Notes: a model not told the origin generated them from the letters alone. A stretch of DNA of 64,000 nucleotides from Lepisosteus oculatus (GCF_040954835.1 NC_090711.1:379501-443500); one strand, 5' to 3'. Shown: positions 21,460 to 62,419, counted from the first letter of the stretch. Numbers and translations: made by a program.

Positions 21460-24400
21460 ACACTTACCTAGTGACAATTTTTATTTTTGTTGATAGATCA
21501 GCAGCACATGGTGCCTTACAGTTTTCTGGAGAGTAACTTCTAACTTTTCATGAAGCTAGAGTGGATATCAAAATATTCACGTCCCTTGGACTTTGTCCTA
21601 TTTCATTGTCTTACAATATGAAATCATAATGTACTGTATTTAACTTTCCTGCTGTGGTTACTGTCCCTGTAGAAAGAGACACATCTCGTATAGAAGCTGC
21701 GTATTTTAAGCAGCTTGGGAGCAGAATTGTTATCATTATTAATAACCAAACTGTTTATGAGAAACTTTAATGTTTAAATATTTTTGTTGTCACAAGTGTC
21801 ACCTTTAAATACAATTTCCAAAATAGCTCTCCAAAACATAATTTTAAAGTAATGGCATCAGATTATTAGCCTGGTTGGATGGAATCAAAGTTCGACATCT
21901 AGTCATTTTTCCAATGACAGGTAGCTTTTTTCAAATCCCTTATGTAAAGTGAAAAAGCCGGAGGAGCTGCAGCAGCAGGCCTGGGTTACAGGATGGTGCA
22001 AGCCCACTGCACAAGACGATACTTTCTCACAGTTGCCAAACGCTGCTTATGAGAAACTTCGGATCCTAAATATTAACCCAAAGCAATAATGGAAGAGTCT
22101 TCCTTTCTCAGGGTCTGCTTTACTGAGCTTTGTGTCTTTAAAAGCATTTGGTGTTAATGCTTTTAAGAAGGTTAAGAGTTTGATACTAAGGCAGGCAAGA
22201 CCTCCCAGAAACAACTGCCTCTGTTGTACTGGGATTCCAGACTTCCAAATTAAATTAAACCGCTTCCACTCAGCTCCTCTAATTAGTTTGACTTGAGGCA
22301 CTGCAAATTCCCAAGGCTAGCTTCTGGATGGCAAATCCCCATTGAGGTCTTGCACTGTGGCAACCAGGAACAGTAAGACAGAGTATTTCAGCACTGTCTG
22401 TATTTATCTCCCTGACATTCTACTAAACGTGCCAGTGCTTTCTTGGGTGCAGGATTCTGTTCCCTGTATCAACGCAGCCCTTGTGCATTTGATAGAAACT
22501 GCCAAGCAGTAACACTGAGGAACATGTGCTTTAACACACCAGCCTGCTGGTGCCACAGGTAGCACCTGACCTCACAAGACCTGGGAGACTTTGACCCTGA
22601 GTCACCCAGCTCTTCCTCTCATGCCCCAGGAGAAAGCTCACTTCAACATGCCAGTCTTCCTTCATGCACTTTGGCATCTCGTCAGTCTTCCAGCAGCTCC
22701 CCGAGACAGAGCAATGAACATACCGATCTGCAGACCACCTCCTCCTCTATAGGTAATACACTTTATTTCTTATTTAATGCTAGCACAAGGGTAGGGGGGA
22801 CTTTAATATCTAAACATGCTAGTTACATTCGTTACCTCTCCTGAACACCAGGAGCTTCCATCCAGGTGAAATTCAGATTTGAGGGATGACTGAGCTGCAG
22901 ACGAGCATGGCCCTGTAATCAAATGCAGTCTTCCTTGACCAGAGGGCTGTGAGGTGATACGGTCTGAGGATTGTATTCACAGTTCAGTTCCTTTTATTGG
23001 GAAAGAAGACATTTAAAAATAGCAAATGATTAATGGCAGGTCTCTTGCTTCCAAAGGCTTTATACAGATATTGTATAGTATTGCATCTCAGCTCTGAGAC
23101 GCTGGCAGTGGCTGGGGAAAAACAATCCTGACCTTTCATTAAAGAGCACCTGCAACTGCACGACTTCGACCACATTGTCGTTATTGCCCTCAGGTGCTCA
23201 TCAACTTTACACCTCACAAATAAAATGTCAAACTTGTGTTTTTCTCTGGGCCACTATCTCAAAATATGAAATCTCATTGCTCTACAGGCCTAAAAAAATC
23301 CTTATTAACATTAGAACCAATCTGTGTTCCTGACTGTTTTGGGGGCTGCCCTATGACACTGTAAAGTCGATGTAGTTATTCTGTGCATGTCGTATGCATA
23401 TAATCTTGGGTATGAGCTGGATATACATGTATATATAAATGTGTTTTATTCAATAAAGATTAAATAAGAACAAGCATGGCTTTTATTTTTAATGTGTAGC
23501 AGAAATAGAAAATAGCAAGAAAATCAAACAGCAAAAAATATCTTGGCAGAAAAGACCATCTCCACCTCTCGTAAAAGGCATTTTACCAGCAGGAGTCCGC
23601 ATTATTTTCTGGTAAAGAATAAGAAAGAAGGGAATGCTCATGTTACAAATTGAGAATCGTGTAACAGGAAAAACTCATTGTTGAGCGGAATGCTTGTGGG
23701 AATTGAAGAAAGTCAGTCAGGAAAACTGAAAAGGTGAAAACGCCTGAGCCAAGCGATGCTGAACCAACCACTGCTGCAAACATAGTAAGGCAGGAAAATC
23801 TCTGTTCCTCTCCACTTTTCTCTCTCTTGGTTTACGACTCGCTCTCTCCTTCTCTTTGCTACTTGATTACGCAGAAAGATCATGCAAAAGGCTTTCTTTC
23901 GATAGGTATCGCAACAGTATACAAGCAAATTTTTTAATCGGGACAAAGTGGAACAACTCTAAATACAACAAATCGAGAAAGAACAGTTATGTTTTACTGA
24001 ATTTACAAGGGAAATACTGTTAGCGCCTTTGTCCCCAGTATTACAGCGTGCTCTCCACTTCAGCTAAAGCACAATAAACACAAGCCCACCAGACACCAGG
24101 TGACAAGAGTGGCTCCGTATCGGACACTCCTGCTATTAAAAATTAATACCCTTAGCTATTTTAGCTAACCAGGACAAATCAAACAGGAACATAGGAAGAA
24201 GAGGATGGAAATGAGCTTGAGTTCTTTTACATTCAGGAGTTTTATACCACAGCACTAAAACTTTTAAAGGAGAAGTAGAGGACAGATTTGCAAAGGTATT
24301 CATACAAACTGCACTTCCTCCTCGTCAGTTATTCACCTATGGAACAGGAAAAAAAAATAATCTGAAAAAATATTACTACAAAGAGTGAATATTAAATTTT

Positions 24401-26259
24401 TTAATGTACAAACTCTACAAAACACTTTAAAAAATGTGTTATTCCACATTATTGCAAAATTAAGGACTATTTTTGCTACCGTCATTATGGAATAACAGAT
24501 CCGTTCATTCCCATAAAGACACGCCCTGAAACATGATCCAGTGGACACTATACTTCTATTAAAAATATCATTTTTAAATGAAAGACCAAAAAAACACAAT
24601 TTAAATTCATCAACATAACATCACACATAGAGATTGCATTCTTTCTTTAACACAATGTGCCCCCACAGAGTTTGTCAGATAGACTATAAGGCCACTGTGG
24701 TAGTAAGGAAAATGTGGTTTAATGTTAACCCTTTTCAAAAATGTATTTGCAATTAAAACTCAACAGATAAAAGGAAAGATGCACATTCCTTCAAATCTAA
24801 GACACAGTTTTTGTTATATAGTGTAGCAGCCAGGAGGTCTGATAATGGATAGGAAGGCAAGAGACTCAGACTCAGCTCACACTATTACATCACTCCAACC
24901 TGAAACACAGAACTCGAATTTTATGCTGTGCGCTAACATACCGATATTTCACTATTAAAATCCCTTTAAATCATTTATACACATAACTGAAATTATTTGT
25001 AACAGCAATTGACTGGCAGCATTTACAAGACTTGAGAGGAAAGATTCCAGTTCTTCTGTGTGGTCACGCGGGCTTTATGACAATACTAAAATCACTCAAA
25101 AACCCTGAGCAAACCCTGACCCCGAGAAGCTGGTTATCGCATAATTAAAAACAAGAAAAGGCTTTACAGACATTGCAACTGCATTGCTACTGTAAACAAA
25201 AACTGAACAATGAAAACACCTGAACTGAAATGTTAGCCGGAATTAAAGCCATGATCAAGCGGACAAAAGATCCACCGAACAGAAGAGGCCGACAGCGCGG
25301 GCTGGCACTCTCTGAGCAGCCGCCTGCTGGGCTCTGCATTTACTTGGAGCCCTAATTCAATTACACAGCAGTCTGCTGCTGAAACCGGCTCGGAGAGAGC
25401 ACTTCAGAAAACTGGGAAGCTGCATTTCTGGACCACTTCCCCTCTATGATCTCCCAGTGGAACCACGTTATCTCATGACTGTAAGCTCGCCATCAGCAGT
25501 GCTCTAACCTCTCTGTGCAGAGAATCACACAGATGTGGGCACTGGGAATGTTTTTCTTTCTGACCGACTAGTGACTCTTCCCATGAGGTGGAGTCATGGT
25601 TCAACTGCATGGTTCAAATGAAGTGCATTGATCTAGGTCCTTACTTTTACTATACCAAAAACAACAGTGCTGCAAAAACACAGATCAGAGGATAGCAGAC
25701 TATGTTACTGCTCTGAAGTGAAGAATTCACATCTATCTAATGGAAAAACACATATGCATATACAATGTACCTATTAAACAGTCTCTGTATTGATATCTCG
25801 CTCAAACCACTCCCTAAGAGGTTTCCTTTTGTGGGTGGATACTGCAGCTAAACAATGCTGCAGCAATTTTTTCAAGCCACCTTCTAGGAGCAATACTCCA
25901 GTACCACAGTAGTAAAAAAAAAAAATTCAGCTTGCTCATACAGTCAGACTTACCTGTACTGTATAAAAACAATAAAAGTAATAAGTTAAGACCTTTTCTG
26001 CACCTCAGCAGTCCAAATTTACAGCACATCACAGTCTTGTACCAAATATGTTTTGTATGAAAAATACATTTTAAAAAATCAACTTCAAAATCTGGAAAGG
26101 AATAGAAAAATCAATGGGATCAGCCCGTTTTTTCAGTTGCTCAGTACAGTGCAGAGACAGACTCGGAGAAGTCCTGTCTTTGGGACAGAGGTCAGGGAGC
26201 AGTGGCCACACTCCTTTTCCACCATGCTCCTCCCACAGCTACCATGGTAACTCTGGGCC
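21460..26259. other. Convergent gap between kcns1 and stk4
   Basis: This gap holds the 3' flanks of two converging genes. A canonical + strand poly(A) signal lies at 23452-23457, and - strand signals (TTTATT on +) occur near 22763, 22996 and 23480; either gene could use distal ends here. A serine-rich open stretch (22563 to about 22750) followed by a GT is unexplained. No protein-coding gene is recognised in the remainder. Confidence 0.4.
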
Positions 26260-53017
<26,758 letters not shown>

Positions 53018-53599
53018 GGTGGCCGGGCTCTGCGCTCCTTCCGCCCTCGTGCTGCTTCACCCGCCGCGCACACGGAGCGCGGATGAGCCGAGCCCGTCAG
53101 GCGGCGCGCGAGGCTCGGGGCACCGGCTTCCCTCGCGGCGGCTCGCTATTGTCTCGCAAGCCGCGCGGCGCTTCCCTCCAGCCCCGGCTGCAAAAAAAAC
53201 ACACAATAAAGCCCCCGACAGCTGCTTTTAAGCGCTTTTAAGCTCCATCTCCCAGCTGCAGCTCCGCTCTCGGCTTGTGTCACCGGCTGGCTCGACGTCC
53301 CCCGTCTCCCACTCACTTGCTCGCTCAGTTCCCCTGCAGTTTCTCGCCCGAGTCTGAACTCTTTCTTTCTCCGTCCTTCCGCCTGCCTGACAGCTGAGAC
53401 AGGAAACCTGCCCACGGGTGCTCGGCAGGCGTGGGGCGGGCCGTCTGGGGACAGGACACAGCCGCACCGCCGCAGTGGGGCGGGTAGGGGGCGCTGGTCC
53501 CGGGGCTGAGGGCTGCAACACCTGACTCGTGTGCAGCGCGCCCATTAGCGGATGGTCGCCAGTAATACCGCGAAGCCACGAGGTGTGGAAGAATCTTAA

Positions 53600-54469
53600 A
53601 TGACTTGACTAAAGATTCTGTTGCTGAAAGCAAGATGCTCTGCTTGCCAGCTCGTACCTTACAAGGTTACAGCTGTACTTAGTATCACAGAGAAGTGCAC
53701 TGTCTTGAATTATTTTGCAGAAAACGTTATACAATGTATTTGTCAGGCTTTGCCCAAACAAAACAATACACAGACTGCACTACTGAAAAGCATCTCTTAC
53801 TTCAGCCAATCATTTCAAGTCTCTTAATCTTAATTGTACATTATCAGTGCCAGCAGAACTCCGTAGCAAGTTGGAACCCAAGTCATGATGTACCACAAGA
53901 AACAAGTTCAGAAACAAGTTCTCCTGGTCCTACAGAGTCCTTCCATACAGCCCAACTAACTACTGGGACCAACACCCGCAGAGTTAAACAGTAAAACCAC
54001 AGAGGGGTTTCCATTCTGCGTGTCGGTAGCCTCAGGGACCAGCAGACTCTCGTGTGGCTCCAGACAGGCCTCCAACACACCCTCTGTTTTCTTGTTCTTG
54101 TGATCCAGTCTGTGCTAAAGATGCCAAAAAAGGGCACCGACAAAGATAATCTCACTCCTGGGAGAAGGGGTATTCTGCAGCCTTCAGTCAGTGGACCTTA
54201 GAAACGGCTCTAATGCTATCGATGGGAACAGCACTGCTGTTGCAGTCAGATCTCCATCCTCCTTTAATGAGACTGGCTGTTAACAGCTCCATTATGGATA
54301 AGAGGACGTGACTTTACTGGGAACATTCAATTTCTGGTTCGATCAGATAAATTAATGAGATTAATGTCTGTGTAAATATGCCTGAAGTGGAGTCAGTCTG
54401 ATGTTGCATATGTCCAAAGTAAAATGTAGAACAAAATCCCAAACCTCACAACTGTGTTTAAAGAAACAG
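53600..54469. other. Gap between stk4 and cox6c
   Basis: This 870-base stretch lies between the stk4 promoter and the cox6c poly(A) signal. No gene, RNA or recognisable repeat was seen. Confidence 0.5.
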
Positions 54470-54475
54470 TTTATT
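54470..54475 (-). terminator. cox6c poly(A) signal
   Basis: AATAAA on the - strand. It lies in what appears to be a separate 3' untranslated exon: just after the cox6c stop there is a donor (GCAGAA|GTGAGT, about 54809) and a pyrimidine-rich acceptor (CTCTTCCAG) at about 54598-54603. Confidence 0.65.
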
Positions 54476-54815
54476 ATATTGTGTAAGGGCACACACAGAA
54501 CCCGAGCTCAGAGGTGACAGTACAGTCGACATCAACGAATCATCACAGGATCGCCAAGGTGCAGGGAATTCTGACCCAGAGGGGACAGCAGGCTTGACCT
54601 GGAAGAGGAGCAGGAAGTGGTTAATGGGCCACACTGACCAGGTCCAGTCACAGCTCTGGTGCCACAAGCACATCTTCCTAACTGCTAGGACCTTGTGCAA
54701 TAACTCACATTGCCAAGAAGCATACCACTCCAGCAACGAGACCACACTCTGTGACAGCAAGGTAGGGCATCAGACTGCTGCAGCAAGAACAATCACAGTA
54801 GAAACTCACTTCTGC

Positions 54816-56070
<1,255 letters not shown>

Positions 56071-57074
56071 TCACTGGCACAACATGTCATCACACACACG
56101 GAGCGCTCAGTCGATTAGCAACTGGCTCCTTTCACAGCTCATGTTGTCAAGAATAAGAGCTACACGAAATGTGAAACTGCAAGAACCTCCCTCGTTCTCT
56201 AACCACTCGTATCCACTATAAACAGATTTATTCCGTACTCTGTTGCACACCGGTATTTTCTCATGAAATCAGTGAGGCTTTAGAGACTTTCGCAGCTGGG
56301 GCCCAGTGTTCAGATGCCCCAGGGCCCTGCCCTCTCTAGATCACCTCCGACCTGGAGAGACGAGCCACAGGGTGGCCTGCTGGGCAGAACTGGACACATT
56401 AGCACAGTTCACTGCTACACTAATATTCTGAGTTTTACCTGCATCTCTTTCTGAACTTCATAAAACTTCTCATTGGTTTATGAACTCAGATACTAAAAAG
56501 TTATTACTTTTCGGGTCTCGCTAAATCTCCTTTCTTTTTTGACTTCCGAACCACTTGCAGCAAGCGTCATTTCACACGGACACTTCAGGGATACAGTCAC
56601 TTTCGCGCATTTAAAACTACGCATTTCTGTGTTTGTGGAGAAAAGCAGCTTCAGTAAGAAGGTAAAAATCTTTCAAGGAACCCGAGTGTTTTATGACGAA
56701 ACTCCGTTTGTATTTATATCACAGAAGGAAGCAAGTCGTTTTCACTTCAGGAAGAAGGCAATGAAAAAGCCTAGATTTCGACATAACTGCGTGTAAATAA
56801 TCTTTCATTAGTTTAAGAAGAAAACATTAGACGGTATTTTCAATAGGCATGCTTTCGTATTTCATTAAACCCATGTTCCGAGATTACATTATCATTATTC
56901 TACCGGTTTTTACGGATGTTACGGTGACCTACCGGGCTCCTTCCGTAAAACCAGAAAGGCAAAAACAGGATTAACGACATGAAAATCAGCTCAGTTTACA
57001 TTTAAGGGCTTGAGTCTTTATAAATTGCATAATTTTATAAATAATTTAACCAAACGTTTTAATTCTGAACTCAC

Positions 57075-57150
57075 CTGACGAAGACACGACCTTCACCGAA
57101 CACGAAGAAGACTGGATGAAGCTACGGAGCCCAGCGAGGGACAAACCGCA
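57075..57150 (-). other. cox6c: Probable 5' untranslated exon of cox6c
   Basis: On the - strand the sequence 'gaaggtcgtgtcttcgtcag' ends in a good donor (CAG|GTGAGTTC, last exon base 57075). It pairs with the acceptor before the cox6c ATG exon at 56054. The upstream border (transcription start) is not visible; 57150 is a guess. Confidence 0.5.
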
Positions 57151-57559
57151 CCCACAAGCGCTTGAGTACGGTGGCTGAAGAGGCACAAACAGCACCAGCG
57201 CCGGGCAGTCAGCATGTTTATTTTACACCTAGGGATACAGGAGTCTGCGCGTTTACGATTCATCGTCAGCTCGTTCTGCCCTAATTTTGAATGTGCTAAA
57301 AATGCACATGAGATTATTTTCCGGCATTCAAAGAGGAGTCAGGACGCAGTAGCACAGCATGAGTTTATAATTGGAATTTTAATATGGAACTGTAACTCGG
57401 AGCGGTCTTATTGAGTAATTTATAACATTAGAAAGTATATCCAATGCTAAATGCTTGGACTGTGCATCCAGTAATTGCAGTTTAGATTTTTTTCCGTTTA
57501 CAAAACAGATTTACGAAATAATCCGTAAAATACTTGATGCTTTTAGGAAGGGGCATCAT

Positions 57560-58041
57560 TGATCAACTTCATTTTTTAAGAGGCCACGGTGTGGCGGAAG
57601 AGAGCCGGTTGCTCACGCTGTGCGTGTAGTGGGAAACTTGGCCAGATCTCCAAACTACGGAAGAAACGAAACTGAAATATTACACCGGCAGAAAGCAGGC
57701 CAGCTGTGCCGGGGTGTCAGCACACGGAGCAGGGCAGCAGCGTGGCCGGGCTGTGCTGCAGAGCTGAGGGCAGATATTGTGCGCTATCTCGGGTCCGTCT
57801 GGAGTTGCCCGTTTTGCCCACCAGGGAAGACAGGCCGACCCGCTGACCCCTCATCCCGCAGAGCAGCACGCACAGAGCCTCAAACAAGCGGCTCGTCCCG
57901 GCTCGACATTAGCAGGCTGTTTCTGGTAAGGCTTCCTCTTTGTCCTTCTTTGGCTTTACTGCCCGTCCGAGCCGGCGCGGCACTGACGTAACCGGGCGCT
58001 GTGTTGCAGCGGCGCAGGCGACCCGGCTCGGTTTGGACGCC
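57560..58041 (+). promoter_or_regulatory. tomm34 promoter and 5' UTR
   Basis: GC- and CpG-rich DNA precedes the tomm34 ATG. A possible untranslated exon ends near 57924 (TTTCTG|GTAAGG), with an acceptor TGTTGCAG at about 58010, giving a small 5' UTR intron of about 85 bases. Together with the cox6c 5' exon about 0.5 kb to the left it forms a divergent, possibly shared promoter region. Confidence 0.45.
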
Positions 58042-59133
58042 ATGCCCCAGAAGAGGCGCTCCTCGCCGTCCGTAGCGCAGCTGAAACAAGCCGGCAACGA
58101 CTGCTTCAGGAGCGGGCAGTACGGCGAGGCGGCCTCCCTCTACTCCCGGGCCATCCAGCTCCAGGAGAGGTCAGGTGAGGGTCCCGTCGCGCCACAGGTT
58201 TGAATCGGCGGCCCGTCTCTGCGCCCGTGGCGCTGGACTTGCGGGGAGTCTTTCCGGGACCATTAACTGCTCCTCTGGCCTAGATGGAGGTTTCTAGAAG
58301 TGCAAAGGCTGTCTCCCTGCCGGTAACAGGGCCGCCCGATCATTTCCCGGCGTGAAAACGAGGGTCCGGAGCTAAATGACACCGGGAATATGACCCGATG
58401 TCACAGCTTTAAATCTGCACGAAAGCGCTCGATGTCGTTAGCACAAGATGAGCTGCTGACCTAGTTAAGTCTTGTCCCACTCTCATAATACAGAGCCGGA
58501 GCCCCAGTTCAGTTACTCTTACAGGCCAGGACAAATCGCCCCCTATTCAAAAATCAGGAGCACCTATTGGGCCGGCAGCGTTTCCGAGAAGGAAACACTG
58601 ATCCTTGGGGCTAAAGGATATTCTGATTTTTGTTGCGATTGGTATCTATTACCTAATTGACCACCCGTCCTGTTTAACTGAGCTCAGATAAACCAGAGTT
58701 CAGTTGCCCCAGGTCTTTAGAAATTTAACAGTTACCTGTAAGACCTGTTTCTGGGGTTCCTGTGAGATGTAGTAGTTTCTGTTATGACTATAGGTTTAGT
58801 ATGTATGTACAGCCCCAGACACGTGCTGCTGGCAGCCCAGCTGGTCTCAGTGGGTCAGACTGCTGCAGGCGGCTCGTCTCCAGTGGCCTGCAGCCAGGGA
58901 GGCTGTGGCTCCTGGGGGGTAGGGTGCTCTGCACTGCGGTGAACTTGCTGTTTGTGCTGCAGGCCAGAGCAGCACAGAGGAGCTCAGCATCCTGTACTCC
59001 AACAGAGCCGCCAGCTACCTGAAGGATGGGAACTGCACAGAGTGTGTGAAGGACTGCACCACGTGAGCACACCTGCGACCGTGCCTCCCGTCTCACTCTT
59101 CAACACACACTCTCACTCACACACACACTCTCA

Positions 59134-59169
<36 letters not shown>

Positions 59170-59224
59170 GTGTGAAGGACTGCACCACGTGAGCACACCT
59201 GCGACTGTGCCTCCCGTCTCACAG

Positions 59225-59260
<36 letters not shown>

Positions 59261-60804
59261 CCAGCTGCCTGCCGCCCAGCCCCTCACTCTCCCCTCTCCC
59301 GGCCTCCAGCTCTCTCAGCCTGGTCCCCTTCGCCATCAAGCCGCTGCTGAGACGCGCGGCCGCCTATGAGGCGCTGGAGAGGTACCGGCTCGCCTACGTG
59401 GACTACAAGACCGTCCTGCAGGTGGACTGCAGCATCCCCGCGGCGCACGACGGCACCAACAGGTACTCCAGCACGGGGGCCACGCTGCAGGCGCCTGTCC
59501 CCGGATCCACAGGGCTTGTTCCGGACCGGATGCACAGATGCGTCTGTTCAGCTTTGTCCTCTTGCTCTTTGGCACAGAATGACAAAGGTGCTTCAGGAGC
59601 AGGATGGTCCCAGCTGGAGAGAGAAGCTGCCCCCGATCCCTGCCGTCCCCCTGTCGGTGCGCGAGAGTCTGGCGCAGGCCGCTGCCCCTGTGCCCCCGGG
59701 GCAGCGGAACGGCGTCAGCAGCCCAGGTAAGAGACTCGGGGTCCGGCTGCGCCACACTGACGTGCTCAGTCAAGACACAAGTGAGAGGCCATGAAGTATT
59801 AGCCTGCTCTGTGAAAGACACGAGGGGAGCTGGGGTGTGCAGTATGCAAAGGCCGCTCAGCCTGTCTGCTCCGGCTGGCGGCCATGTGTTGGTCCCGAGT
59901 CCCTGTCCTTGCGGGAAGAGAGCGGCGTGCCACAGGGCACCTGTGGGGTCTCGGGAGCAGAGCCGGCACGCTGCCTGATGCGCTGTCCTGCCTGCAGGCG
60001 TCGCGGCCGAGAAGCTGGCACTGGCGCTGAAGGAGGAGGGCAACGCGCTGGTGAAGAAGGGGGAGCACAGGAAAGCTGCGGAGAAATACTCCGAGAGCCT
60101 CAAGCTCAACCCCAGGGAAGCCACGACCTACACGAACAGGTAGGGGTCCGCACTGCGCCAGCGAGGTGGGCAGTCGGAATAAGAGCCACTTCACGTCTGC
60201 CTGAACCCGTGTCTCTGTCTCCTCTGCGCAGGGCGCTGTGCTACCTGTCTCTGAAGATGCACAAGGAGGCCGTGCAGGACTGCGGGGAGGCGCTGCGGCT
60301 GGACTCCAAGAACATCAAGGCGCTGTACAGAAGAGCTCAGGCCCACAAGCAGCTGAAAGTGAGAATCCCAGCGACCTCATGACCTTCATCACCAAAAAGC
60401 AATTTCAGAAAACACCTCGTTAGTCTTGCCGACACGTTCCAAGAGAGTGCGCTGATCCAAAAAAATCAGGCAGTTCTCGCAGGAGAGTAAAGTCCACAAA
60501 AATACTTTGATGTATTTTTAACATTCCTATACATCAAAGAAAAAGAACATTTATTGGAATTCTGAGTTAATGCACTCGGAATGTACAGCAGAACTCCAAA
60601 GCAGTGTAACAGAAAGCAAAGCCTAAGCATGAAGGTTGAATTCCCTTGTCTATTCCAGAGTGATTTCTTCACACTGACGGACCTTTCTCTCCCCTCTTTC
60701 AGGACTACAAAGCCTGCACTCGAGACCTCAGCGCCTTACTGAAGATCGAGCCAGGCAACATGGCTGCTCAGAAGCTGCTGCAGGAGGTGCAGAAGACGAA
60801 GTGA
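58042..60804 (+). CDS. tomm34: Translocase of outer mitochondrial membrane 34 (Hsp70/Hsp90 co-chaperone)
   Basis: Seven coding exons, 58042-58174, 58963-59062, 59310-59462, 59578-59726, 59998-60139, 60232-60358 and 60703-60804, are in consistent phase and give 301 residues (human 309). The protein is cytosolic and scaffolds Hsp70 and Hsp90 around mitochondrial preproteins. It has two groups of three TPR repeats, about residues 10-125 and 183-301, joined by a low-complexity linker. Carboxylate-clamp patterns are visible in both: LKQAGNDCF, YSNRAASYLKDGNC and KPLLRRAAAYEALERY; then LKEEGNALVKKGEH, YTNRALCYL and NIKALYRRAQAHKQL. The end IEPGNMAAQKLLQEVQK aligns with human. TOMM34 rather than SPAG1 is shown by length and by the absence of SPAG1's extra domains. 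The second exon end is copied in the following intron. Confidence 0.96.
59041..59260 (+). repeat. CA repeats flanking a copied exon end in tomm34
   Basis: A 56-base segment (59041-59096) containing the last 22 bases of tomm34 exon 2 and its donor is repeated at 59167-59222 with one C/T difference. Between the copies is a CA-rich microsatellite (about 59100-59166), and another (CA)n run follows (about 59223-59259). The second donor could in principle be read, but continuing past the first donor meets an in-frame TGA at once. Confidence 0.9.
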
Positions 60805-61039
60805 CGCAGCAGCAGGAGCACATCGCCGCCACAGCCCGGATGAGACGTGTCCGAGGCCGCAGTACGACTCCCACTCTAGTCAGGAATCAGTGTCTTGTAC
60901 ATAGGCTTCAAATCGTTAGTTTATGAGGCTGGTTTATCAGGGACTTTTCACCAAAAGGGCAATAATGCACTTTATTTTGAAAAAAACTGAAAGCCATATG
61001 TAATCAGCTACAGTATGAAGTCTTTTTGTTTGCATAGAA

Positions 61040-61045
61040 AATAAA
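61040..61045 (+). terminator. tomm34 poly(A) signal
   Basis: A canonical AATAAA lies about 240 bases after the tomm34 stop, followed by 'gaaacctgaaaactttggtg'. It gives a compact 3' UTR. Confidence 0.7.
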
Positions 61046-62419
61046 GAAACCTGAAAACTTTGGTGTAAAAAATCTTGATAAACCTTGATCTGTTATTACT
61101 TTATGGAAAGCTTGAGAATTAGGTTAGAAATACTTTAAAACTAAGGAGTGTGGTTTTCTACTGCAGATATCAACTGCTGGTTGCAGCTCCTCTGAAAACT
61201 GCCACTGCTTGCATGGCTCCCTGTTCAGCTGGATATCTATGATTAAAAAGCTGGTTTGTACTAAACCATTTCTGTTCCTGATGTTCTTAAAGACAGTGTT
61301 GCATGTTTTCTTTTACCAAAAGGTATGGCTGGATGGATGATAAAATAAGGTGGTCTTGGGACAATTTAAATGCATTTGTTGCAGGAAGCTATTCTGTCCA
61401 GTCTAAGAACATTTACGAGTTACTGTTACAGAAAGGTATTTTCATTCCTCATGGATGTTTCACAACTTCATCAGTTTTACTATTTACTATAAACTTTCTA
61501 TTCTTTCTTGGTGTGCCATAGTAAATTCTTAAGATTATAAACATTTGAAAATCTGTTCTCTACAGTTAGAGAAGACGGGTTTGAGGGTTTTTGTTTTCAA
61601 AGCAATACCAATCTCCCTTTTCTGGAAGTTGGCCAGAAGTCTAGCAGGTGATGGCACATGAGAGAGTTGAATATTAGTGCTTCAGTGTTCAGAAAATTAA
61701 CCATTTACAAAAGCACTGTTCAGTGCTGGAATAGGAGATATACAGGACCTGTGTAGGAAAGATATCCAGTCTATATGGGTACATTTAATCACAGAAATCC
61801 TGGGCACATACACCTGTAGTTAAAGATGGACAATGTTAAGAAATGCTCTTTAAATGCAGTTTATGAGAAGTCTAATGCTATTTCAAGTTAAAAAAAGGAA
61901 ATTGGACTGTGGAAATAAAAAGGTCAAATAAGTGACGAGTATTTTTACAAGAGCAGGAGTCTTGTAAAAGCAGGGACTTGTGCCGATTTCTTGCGCTGTT
62001 TGGGTTAACTCTTGGGTATTGCAACCAGCAATTTTACCTGAAGTCTTCACTGCACACAAGACACTGTGGTTAAACCAACAGTGGTGTTGCAGAAACTGCT
62101 TGAATGGCCTTTTGCACTCCTGCAATCCCCATGGGTCACATTGTCCTGCCCCTTCTCCTGTTTCTCAGAGCAGTACAGTGTAAGCAGATGTACACCAACC
62201 ACAAGGAGCACTACACTGCTCCCCAAATCTACCAACCCCCCAGCCCACCCCACAAATCCTCGCCAAGATTGAACGGCAAAGAACAGAAGCGTATCCGCCA
62301 TCTCCGACTGCCAGGCTGTGGCCCCAAGTGTGGGGTCCAGTACAGTCCAGGGGTCGAGTCGGGTCCAGCGTGAAGCTCGGGGAATCAAACATCACTCCAG
62401 ATCCACTTAAGGTTTTTTT
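61046..62419. other. Gap between converging tomm34 and pabpc1l
   Basis: No recognised gene. It holds one open frame of interest, 62131-62373 on +, with an N-terminal signal-like stretch (treated under findings). The rest is AT-rich and featureless. Confidence 0.45.

Noticed and set aside
59100-59260. (CA)n tract as a coding low-complexity region
   Set aside because: It is intronic in tomm34; frames through it give only HT/TH repeats.
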